Positions 53,121 to 64,000 of a stretch of 64,000 bases of DNA are shown here, piece after piece. The position numbers and the translations under genes are program-made. The notes beneath the pieces are model-generated. The model made no database searches. It had not been told where the DNA came from and worked only from the letters and a program-made list of their open reading frames with translations. Each line of letters opens with the position of its first letter. Positions within the stretch are counted from its first letter, which is position 1. Origin of the DNA: Augochlora pura (taxonomy: Eukaryota > Arthropoda > Insecta > Hymenoptera > Halictidae); assembly GCF_028453695.1 (NCBI RefSeq), contig NC_135774.1, positions 4,774,001-4,838,000 of the forward strand, read 5' to 3'.

Positions 53121-54443
53121 TAAAATGCATACATACGAACAGAAAGTGACAATCTTGAGAAAGTTCGACATCCTCGCCTTTGTCCACCGTCACACAAAAC
53201 ACGCCACATTTACTTGCGTATACATCGAAACATACGATACGTTGTTTGTCATTGCGCGTCAACGATATCGATCTTCGAGACGTCCGACTATCGGATTGTT
53301 TACACGTCAGTGTCCTCTTCCGAGAATTCAAATTCGTGGACATTGCTTGCACATAGATCAGACATTTTCTTTCCACAGTTTATTGACCAAATATTTTGAT
53401 GAATTAATGGAAGATTTTATGGCCGACATTAAGTAACGTTTATTCTGTTTTCTCTACAATAACTCGACGTCCATTTCTTTGAAGATATAACCACAGACAT
53501 TTTATAAAATATGTAACAGAATATTCAAAATAATGAAATATACATAATACAATATAATTACAATACTTTTGGAATTATTATGTAGCAATTCCATAACTAT
53601 CATTTTCTGACTCGAGTTATTAATTTTTAAGTAAATTACGTTGCAAGTAAAGAACAGACATTGAACTTGTACATTTTTTAAAGCTTTTATTTCCAAACAT
53701 ATCTCGACTTGTTCTACGAATTATTAAAAGAACAATCTTGAGGAATATGACAAAGCTAACATATAAGATAAAACATACGTACAGTGGAAGCTAATCGTTA
53801 ATTTATTCAAATATTTGGTTAATAAGGTTACCGTAAAAGGAAGTATAATTTGGAAGGTGTTGTTACACTAACAGAACAGTCAGCCTGGTGTGGGAATTTC
53901 AAGAAAACCGAACTTGAATATTGGTCTAAAAGATGTGTCCATCGTTCAGTCCAGCTCATTAAAATTAGAATTTTCTCTAATGGCAATTAGTTGGAGGTTT
54001 TAATATTTTAATCAATACCATTAATATTAATGGAATTATATAACAAGGTGAGAATCAATGGAAAGTCCAAAATCATGCCAAACACGGCTGCTTCATTATA
54101 TTCAGACACACCTTGAGTATTTAAAATTTCTTTGAAATTATCAACGGCTCATAAATGTTCACAGAAGCTCGATAATCGTTGATCAAACGCGCCTCAACTC
54201 TACATCGCTTTCAACCCTTTTTCAGATAAGCTCAAACAGACGCCTCTGCGGCGTACATACGCGTCGAACATACGACAAAAAAGAAACCAATGAAACCTCG
54301 TATGTTCTTCTTTTACACGATCATACGAAATATCGTTAACCGACATCCACAACCTACCCCATTAAACGCGACTCGCCCCCCGGAGTCCCCTATCCTGTTC
54401 CGCGAAACCTTTTTCTTCCCTCTATCTTCTCTGTCTTCTCTAC

Positions 54444-54683
<240 letters not shown>

Positions 54684-55683
54684 CATCACTCGCCACTTTA
54701 CACGCTCACCAACACATGAGTCAGTCACACGATCTGCGGTACCGCCGTGGATCACTTTCATTCACTCCGTCCACTCACTCGCTCACTCACCAGCTCTCGC
54801 TCACTCTTATTGGGTTTTCTATACCATTCACGATGACTGTTACATATACGTAACATCGTGAACACGCGGAACCGGATGCGCGTTTCGATCGATACGGCTA
54901 CAAGATCGAAACGGAAATATCCAGCCGTGAATCAAACGAACGATCGACGGAAGGTCGGTTATCGAAGTCTTCCAACTTTTCGAGACTCTGGCACTTTGCC
55001 ATGGAGTTTTTAACTAAATCGTCTGGTGATGTAGATCCGTGTTGCCCAGGGAACATCAAATATCGTAAGCTTTAAATTGTATTTCTCTGGATTCGTTTAC
55101 TTTTACTCTGAACACCTGTTACGATAGCGAACTAGAAAGGTGAGAACTCTTCCCCGGAGAATCGATCAATCTCGAAATGAAACTCTCTGACTACGGTTTA
55201 TCTGGCAGAGTGTCAAAAACTTGGTGTTCCAGATATGATGCAAGTAACGTTCATTGATTTTTCTTCACCAGATTACAGATTGTGTATTTGATGCTAGAAA
55301 TAACACAAATACGACTAATATATATCTTTTTATACGCAGACCGTGAACGTTTAATGCATTTATAAGAAAGGAGACAAGTAAAACATAAAATGGTGATCAA
55401 TCCGAAGATTGTAAGAACAAATTTTCAAATGATTAAAATTATTAAAAAAAAAACAATACATTTATGTACAAGTCATGCTTTGTAAAGATCATATTTATTT
55501 TACACAACAATCCCCTTAGATTTACTCAGACCTCGTACTATTATAATACACCTATAATTTCGATATAATTTGCAATAGAAAAAATCGAAAGCATTTTAAC
55601 TGGTCTGCCTGTTTATGTTTTAAGAAGAGCAATATGTTACGTTTACTTCACTGCAAATCAATGAACGAAATCATTTTCCAATG

Positions 55684-55710
55684 TTAACCCATTGCACGAT
55701 GGCAACAAGT
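55684..55710 (+). mobile_element. orphan piggyBac-like terminus
   Basis: TTAACCCATTGCACGATGGC resembles the 50438 terminus (TTAACCCTTTGCACTCGGG). No inverted partner was found within about 1 kb, so it is probably a truncated relic or coincidence. Confidence 0.3.
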
Positions 55711-57629
55711 AAAACTCGCGTGACGAAGATGTCATATAATCTAGTAAATACGAATGTTATTCGCATCTAAATCGAAATAAAATTTGCTTCTTCTGTTATC
55801 AAAACTTAGAGATAAAAGTAAATCAATTCGTGGAAAAAAAACAACAAAAATTGCCTGGTTTAAAATTATACAAAATCGTTTGGAAATATGGAAATTCGCA
55901 TGAACATTCGCTGTGTAAACGATATTTAAAAATCGAACACAATCGCCCCTGGGTGAAACTGTGATCGAAGTTAGATCGATCTGTCGGCTAGAATCACCGA
56001 GCTCGGCTAATGACCGTCCGCGGGATTAGGGGGGAAAAATCGATCGAAACGCGGGTGCGGTTCGGCGAACGGAGCATAGTGTGCGACCAACAAAGAGCAC
56101 CTTGACGAGAAGCGTCCGCGACAGCCGGGACAACGATCTCGATCGAGACGCTCGCTGTGTACGCAATTTACCTGGCGTCGACTTGAGCACGAAACGAGTC
56201 GACGACATACGGCTCGATTAGACGAGCCGCTGCGTTTAGGCTGCCTAGTGTAACCAGCATAGAGAACTGAACGGTTCGTTGTAAGCGACTAAGGGGGCGA
56301 ACCACCCCCGGAACACACCAGTGTACGGTGACACGTACAGAAAAAGCTGACCAACCACCTGTGCGGATGTGAATGCACGCGCAAATTCTGTTCTCTATTT
56401 CTGCGTCTGTCTGTGGTACGTGCGAATGGTCGTGTGGCTGCGTGCGCGTGTCTGTCCTCTTTGTGCGCGTGCGCGTGTGAGTGAACGCGTTGCGTACTGT
56501 CACGAGCTCGCGCCGATTATCACTGCTGCAAATTGCACGCGAATTATTGGATGTGTGAAACCGAAAGAGGATGCCCGGATGCTCTCTTTGACTCGTTCCG
56601 GTGTTCCTTCCGGACCATTTTGTTTTCGAAAAAGCCTGGCGTTAAAAGCGCCGCACAAACTTTGCAATCGGATATGCTCTGATCGCGGTCGCGGTCGAGC
56701 CGCGTATCAATTAATCGGCCTTAAACCACCCCCTCGCCCCTGACCCCGGGTCGCGCTTCGCCGAGAGTCCCAACCAGCGGTGAACCGGAACCGCGACGAC
56801 TCCTATCCTGAATTTATTTATTAATAAACCGAGCGCGACGGCGATATATAACCGATTAATTCGTTAGCAGTAATTATAGCGGCGGCACGGCGGTCTGATC
56901 GTTCGCTGGCTATTAAATCATTGTCCTTCCATGAATAAGTTCGGTAATTGTGTCGCTTAATCCGATCCCGGCGTTTCGCCCCATGCCCCGGTTGTCGATA
57001 ACGGCGCGATATTATCGATGCTGCGATACGTAAATAAATGATAAAACAGTCGATGCCCGGTCACGGCTAAATTACAGGCGCATCATCGTGCGGTCCGGCG
57101 TGGGGAAACAAGGGGTGTTGAGATGGGCGAAGGGGTGGATGGGGGACGGACGGTGGGGAACAAAAAGAGTCGTGAAACGCATCCGGTGCCTTTGATTATA
57201 CCCGGGAACAGAAATCAGCCGCGATTGGTAATCTATACGAGGACAATGGAAAAAGTTTCGTCCTAACTCGTTGCGGCTAAGAGATCTATATTAAAAGTCA
57301 GTCGTTTGCAGGATACGACGGAAAGGCCGCCGGAAGTCGGACACTCGAGATATCAAAGTAACTTGACCAAGTTCGTTGATTAGTTTCGCGAAGTAGAAAG
57401 CCGGATCATGTCTCCGCCCTTAATTGCTCTGGTCTTCAGGCCGGACAGGAATTATTAGTTTCGTTAGAAATATTTCTGTCCCGATTTGTCGCATTCGGTG
57501 ATCTCCTTTTCTCTCTCTCTTTCGCGGATTCGTTGCGATAGTATAATTAACGGCAGTTAATATCGCGGCGAGGTGCTGCTTGCGATAAATTGTCGTGGAT
57601 ATTATGTTATATTATATTATATTATTTCT

Positions 57630-57824
57630 TTAACTCTTAATCGGATTGCGAATTACTGCCAGTTATTATTTCAGGTAATATTTCATATTTTCAAATTTAT
57701 GAATACGAAAAACCGATAAAGTTGAAACATTGCTAACTTGCTGAGCTAATAATGGTTTACAAGAATTTTTAAATAGTCACATTTAAAGTTCAGTTTTCAC
57801 CGATATGATCTGTTTAAGGGTTAA
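57630..57824. mobile_element. piggyBac-like MITE (195 bp)
   Basis: The left end reads TTAACTCTTAATCGGATTGC. The right end read inward is TTAACCCTTAAACAGATCAT, agreeing at most of the first 17 positions. TTAA bounds both sides. No coding capacity. Confidence 0.55.
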
Positions 57825-58557
57825 AACAGAATGGCCTGATTACGATGAAATGTTCAATACGTTTATATCTAACACAAATGTACCAATTGTAATATTGCAA
57901 TGTTTACATAAATTTAGTCTCTTGACATTTCGAAAAGCTCTGATTATTTAATTTTCAGACAGATATTTTTATGGATGGAATAGGTTTTTTCCTTGGTGGA
58001 ACTTGTACAAGGTGCATTGAAAATTATGGCAGAGTCGGACAGAAAAAGTGATATAAGATAAAAATATAAGCCGGGAAAGTAGAGAAAAATGAGAAACTAT
58101 CAGGCCCACTTCCTAATTATCGTTGATCGTTATTCTAGATTTCGTTTCTAAGGAAAGCTTCGGTATCTACAATAAGTAGACTCGGTTGGTCACAACCAGT
58201 TGCACTAATTACAAATTTCTCTTTAATATTTTTATCGAAAACGTTGTCTGACATGAACAAATTTTATTCTGTATTCTCGACTTATTTTTCTCATATAGAA
58301 CCACCTACTCCAGCGTTTACCCCCAGTTACTCGACGCTCCAAACTTTAGTATAAACTATGAATACAAGTATATTTTCAAGAGCATACAATATGTCGTTTC
58401 AATTGCACATTTTATTATTATATTTTTAACATCGCTTTTTACGGAGCGTATATTGTGAAATATTTCATTATCGTAGTTTATTTAACTCATACGCATTCTA
58501 AAAAAGAACAAGCAACGAACTAACTTCAATTTTTAGACTATATTTTTCAATACAACT

Positions 58558-58625
58558 CGTAATTATATATTTCTGCTTTAAATTATATATTATATATTTA
58601 TTATAAATTATATATTTCTGCTTGT
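58558..58625. repeat. AT-rich direct repeat
   Basis: The sequence aattatatatttctgctt occurs twice within about 65 bp, separated by alternating tatata. No function is apparent. Confidence 0.7.
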
Positions 58626-60536
58626 AAATACGTTAAAAAAAAGCTTGTAACAACGTTATGCGAAAATTGAGAAAATACTTTTTAAAAATTAATCTCGAAG
58701 CTAAAGAGAAAGAAATATCAATATAATTCCTAGAAGCTTTCTTCATTGAGAGTACATTTGTAAACATACAAGTCTACGTGCATTTGACTTCCATCGGACT
58801 AAATGCAAGCGATGCAGTCAATAGTTGGTTGTTTCACATGCAAAAACTCATAAAGAAAACATCGACTGAAATAATTCGTTTGACAGCTCGCTTTCAAAGA
58901 AATGTTATTCTAGATGTTTCGCGTGTCTTTGTCGAGTAACCCGATCGTTTTACCATATTGTATTTGCAGTGAAGGTAACCGAGCGCGTTTTGGTATTGTA
59001 ATATGGCGTTTCGAAAACGAGATTTCCGATTTATCTATTCATGCAGAATCAGCTCGTTCCCAGTTGCGCCAGAGTTTTCAATGCACCCTCCATGTAGTTT
59101 TTAATTAATGAACGGACACTCATTCGTTGCCGAACCGATTGATATCGATCTTCGAAATTAACGCGATATAATTAGTCCCGTTGTTCCCCTACGATCGCGC
59201 AGGACTCCAATGGCAGGCTACCCGGTCGTAATTTATTTTAATTAATGTTAATTCGATTTAACCAACCGCATCTGCGTCGGTCTAATTACAGGGTTATTGC
59301 TCTGACTTTCGTACGGTAAAATCCTTCATTTTTCAAATATAACAAGGACGAGAAATCGATGACAGCGCACCGACGGGCATAGTACCGCGAATCGAAGAAT
59401 ATAATAAATCCGGTCGATGTATTAATTAAACTCTACTAAGCGCGGTTCATTGGCGTCGTTATTTTTAACTCTCGCAATCGGTCAACGTTACAGACTCGCT
59501 CGTTGCTGTCCTTGATTTATCGTCGCACCACGAACTATCAACGACAACTTGGTCAAGCCAGTAAATCATTTCCTCGAGCCAAAACGAACGCAAAAAAAGA
59601 AAGAAGAAATTGTCAGAGGAATGTTATTCGGTGCCCTTTATTATCGGCGGCAATTTATTCATTTCACGAGGTACGTTGCGCGTTAACGGCGACGTGTTTC
59701 CATGTTACGCGACATTGTGATCGTCGACGAGACCGGACGTGCAATTTGCAGTAATTCCAAACGGGACAGGTAGTGAGCTCGATCATGCAGAGATACGGTC
59801 GATCGTTGATCCACCGATGTGGATACCGAGCCGACTATCGTTTATGGAGCGAGAGTGGACGCGCATCGTGCTGATTCACATTAATAAACAAAATGAAAAC
59901 AAAACATGATACAATACTACAAACTTGAGCAAAAAAAAAATAGTAAGAGGTTGTCGAGAATCTGAGAAGAAAGCACACACGAGTTTCTGCATCTTCGATC
60001 GCAATCTGCGTGACGTAGCCGTAATGAATCGTAAAACGTAATTTACGAGCATCCTCCGAAGGGTCTCCACTCTACCAATTTACCACTGTTGTGAACTATC
60101 ACGTCGGCCTTAACGAACGTGTAATTTCTCCGCAGCTGTATAGCACTCGAGGCGCAAGCCGTCGCATCGAATCTCTTGCCTATACTTATCGAGAACGTAA
60201 CGATGCTAATAACAGCATGGACTCCTTACGAATTGTAATACGGGTCAAATTATACCGATGAGAAACTGTACTTCATTTGTCGAAAACGAAAAAAAAAACA
60301 AAAAATAATACCAAACAAAATGAGAACAACAAAAACGGGGGGGAAGGGAATACGTGTCATTCGACGGAGAAATCGCACTGAAATTTTGAGGAAAACCATA
60401 GACCACACGCACAGCTGTATATAACCAGCGTTTCCGATCGAAATGGTCCAAACATTGGTTCCGACGACGAAAGTCTACGAACGTGTGCTACTTTGAACAC
60501 CGTCACCACTTTGCCACTTTCACGAAACCACCACGA

Positions 60537-60575
60537 TCACCACCACTGTCACCACCACTGTCACCACCACTACCA
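60537..60575. repeat. 12-bp tandem repeat (tcaccaccactg type)
   Basis: Three head-to-tail units of tcaccaccact(g/a), inside a longer CAC-rich stretch. Confidence 0.85.
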
Positions 60576-63500
60576 CGGAACCATCACTATCACAATATCA
60601 AACCCCAGCCCTCTCCCTCTTCAAAAAAAAGCCTCCGACATATAGCACTGAGCCTCGTGTCCGGGGACGTAGTATGGGCCGACGACGGCCAGCCCCGAAG
60701 GAGGCTAAAACACAGAAAACGACGTGTCGACTACGATGCGACCGAATTAAACCGCATTGTGCATCTAGCCCAGCGCATGTAAGAACGAAAACGACTGCAG
60801 CATTTAAAACCACGACGTGATGCCGTGGCCCCATTCGGTATGCCTATGGTTATTCTTGGTTATGGTATCTGACTCTGAGACCGATTGTGTATCCGTAACT
60901 CGTTTTTACCCCCACTATTCCCTACGACCTAATTATTTTATCTTTTTTTTTTTGACGTACGTATGCTATATCATTGGTAGATTGGTATATCTTAGATAAA
61001 AGTCGGCATGTATTTGGCACGAGTATACATCATTATGATTTTTGCTCCGCTCTATCCAGGACCGAATTTCTATCGTGTCGGCTTCAGATAGAGCCGTGAT
61101 GCGATGGAGAGAAAAATTTGATTCGATACGGTGACGAAGATCTATCTATACCTCGTGGATATCGAATGTTTGGAACAAAGGACATTGGTTGATTTGCTAC
61201 GTAGAATGAATTTTGATAAATAACTTTGTTCCGTAGACCCTTCTCGAAGAAAGCGCGATCGATTAGGTTTAAATTTATTTATATTCTCGGTTAAGCAATT
61301 GTAGGGAATATCGTTCTTTTTCAGAAAACGTCTAATTCATAAATTAATCAACGTCTATTAAATATGCAAACCATTCGCGCTTTTCTTTTTTCAACGTTTG
61401 AGATGAAATAAATGTGCAGAGACTTTTGGAACTGACTAAAGTACAAACACAAAGTTTAAAAATATAGTACGCAGATGTTTGTTGTGGTCAAAACGTAAAG
61501 TGTGTAAATCAAATATTATGATAATTTGCAATTACTATGACACATTCGCTCCTATGTACAGTATGATTTGGATGATATATTTTGATTGATTAGAATTAAA
61601 AGATTGCTTGTTACGCATGTATATAATTAATGTTTCGCTACTAGTTTTATAATCTGATATCACTAATAGTTCGCCTATTAGAGTCTACATTTGATCCCAG
61701 ATAACCTAATAATAGCTTTATTCATTTATATTAAATGGTTCTATAAAAATATGTTCATTCGCTCAAAATAAAATGTAAACTAGCTGATAATTAGAATTTT
61801 CTATTAACTGTTATAATACTGAAATTGTTTAACAATCATAATAAATTATAATTATAATAATGAAGAAATACTTGTGCTCGTCTCTATAATAATATTTAGG
61901 TACCAAGACCTGCATCAAGTTATTACATACTAGTTATTTATTATCATTATGTTACGATAAACACGAGCTGGAATCTATTGGCGAAACATTAAGAAACAAT
62001 ACGAACTACAATCCAAACAAGCTTAATGATTAGAATGATTTATTGTACTGGGTAAACAAAAGACTTATAACACTTTTAATGTTTTACTTATAATGTTTTA
62101 TTTGCATACGAAAATATGTCAAAAGGAAACTTTGTTTTATTAGCTGGATGTTACAGTTAAAGTCAACATCTGTTTAATGATTAAATATAACCTACGGGCA
62201 ACTTTGAATACAAAATATTTGTATCTTCTCGAAAAATGTTGTATTTATCGTACTATTTGTCTTTTGAAACTAACAAATGTTTTACTTTAATATTTGTTCA
62301 CGTTATCAAAACCAAGTAAAAAAAAATTCAATTTTAGCGAGTTATTTTTGTTCACTCGGTATATCAGAGGGGGTTCGCATGTTCTTTTCCTTTTGAGAAG
62401 ATAAACGAAATATGTACGTCTCGAAATGGGAGCTTGGTACGCGAATAAGTACAAGTTCTCCAATATGGCTGGGAGTGAACACGTTAACATGTCGAGTACC
62501 GCGCGAGTCATTTGGATTACTTGGCGTGTGTACACGAAACAAAACTTCCTGTATTCGGTTAGTAGCTCTTAAGCACTCTTCTCCGGTTCGATGTTGAAGT
62601 GAAACGCGGGGGAGAAAGAAAATGGAACTGTGAAGAACTTGGGAGCAGAGATACAACCCGGCAGCAGTAGGGTCATCGATTTCAAGCAGCTTGTTTGTGG
62701 TGAGTCTAGGAGGAAAATGAAGGGATGTCTCTCAGAATTCGTGCTAATCTGTGATAATCGCGTAACCATTGGGATTTGAGAATTCAATGACTCCAAAACG
62801 TAAATGCAACAACAAAATGTTGAAAACGAAGAAACAAGTCAAAAATAGATGACTTAATTGATCTTTCAAACGAAATCATTTCAATTGAATAACGAAGCTT
62901 TGCATTTACGTTTTACAAATGAAAACTTCAGATAAAACATCAAACAGTATTAGCACTGAATATGTGTTCCTTTATTGTTACTCTAGATTTACGAAAACCC
63001 AAGTTGACGATAGAATCATCGACCTCACTGTTACAGTTTCTCTGACGTCTTTATTTCGGTCGCCGGTACCAATTAAAAAATGTTCAAATCATTCTTCAGG
63101 TTTCTATACGAAACAGCGGATTGTTAAACTACGTTGGTTCTGTTCAAGCAATTCCCATTTCAAATACATAGCAAATCGACGTATATGCACACTCAATGTT
63201 TTTGTTGTAACTTTGTATAAGAAAGATAACACTGATATAATCTAGATTCATTAATATTTCAGCGTGACGAAAGCCACGTGTATATGTATGCATACAGACG
63301 TGATAATAATGTTCCATTCAAGAATACAGAATTTAAAAAATTGTGAAAACTAACAAAATTGTCATGTACAAAAAGGTAAACAGAAAAGTTTGACAACTTT
63401 TTTACATTTTTGTATAACCTGAAAAAGGTAAAAAGTTTTCCGATAATTCAATATTTGAACACAATATGGCTATAGTGGACGGGCATTCTATAGATAAATA

Positions 63501-64000
63501 TCATAAGAAATTTTTTTAAATTTGTTCGCAACTGCTAAAAGTTATCGACTTCAAAATCCATAGTATTGTTTGTAAAATTTGATTTTCGAACATCTATCAA
63601 TTCGTTAATAACTTTATCTACTTTTCCAATTTCAATCTTTCTTCTCTTATCTTCTCGTTAATGAATGTTTGAACAACTCTAAGTACTTTCAACCATAACC
63701 GAGCATTGACCTTTCAGAAATATAGATTACATTAATGTGTTACTTTTTTATACACACGCGCAAAAAATATCTCAGCGTAGGAATACTTTTATGACCTTCT
63801 GAAATTACCGTGGCTTCTGCATATTATCTGCATACACTTGCTAAATTTGTAATATTTCAATCAAAACAAAGCAAAGGTTTGGAACATTTTGTAAACATTA
63901 TTTCAATTTATTTATTGGATGAAAGTGGGGAAACTGAAATGTATGACGGTATTTTTATAGGTGTTGGGCAAAGAGGGGTTATACAACATTTATTCAATTT

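Overview
The window is a stretch of insect nuclear genome dominated by very large introns of one gene on the + strand: Rdl, the ionotropic GABA receptor subunit (Resistance to dieldrin). Five coding exons are certain from their translated sequence and matching splice phases: exon 2 (6997-7094), two mutually exclusive versions of exon 3 (25129-25196 and 31387-31454), exon 4 (49501-49727) and exon 5 (53015-53097). Together they encode the start of the mature extracellular ligand-binding domain through the Cys-loop. The signal-peptide exon and the exons for the rest of the ligand-binding domain and the four membrane helices were not found and presumably lie outside the window. The sequence is AT-rich with CpG-containing GC-rich islands. 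That, with the exon sequence, fits an insect and possibly a bee, ant or wasp, but nothing here fixes the order.

Layout: 1-6996 is 5' flank or first intron. An 18.0 kb intron follows (7095-25128), then a 6.2 kb interval between exons 3a and 3b, another 18.0 kb intron (31455-49500), a 3.3 kb intron (49728-53014) and more than 10.9 kb of the next intron (53098-64000). Introns hold mobile elements and simple repeats. The clearest are a 1651-bp Tc1/mariner-type element with long inverted repeats and a broken transposase (45450-47100), and a piggyBac-type element with a transposase N-terminus and a nested LTR (18775-19840). There are also several short TTAA-bounded piggyBac-like elements (20940, 22612, 35128, 50438, 57630, possibly 16861), further inverted-repeat MITEs (7805, 41485, 49864) and an unrecognised two-exon minus-strand relic (15360-16658). 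A 100-N assembly gap lies at 19395-19494.

How it works together: the phases of exons 2, 3a/3b, 4 and 5 join perfectly. Each exon 3 copy is 68 bp, not a multiple of three. Including both puts a TGA inside 3b, and skipping both frameshifts into a stop at the end of exon 4, so only single inclusion yields receptor. Both copies share weak GTAC donors, unlike the strong donors of the other exons. Long CU tracts lie downstream of exon 3b in transcript sense. No complete second gene, tRNA, rRNA or CRISPR array was seen.
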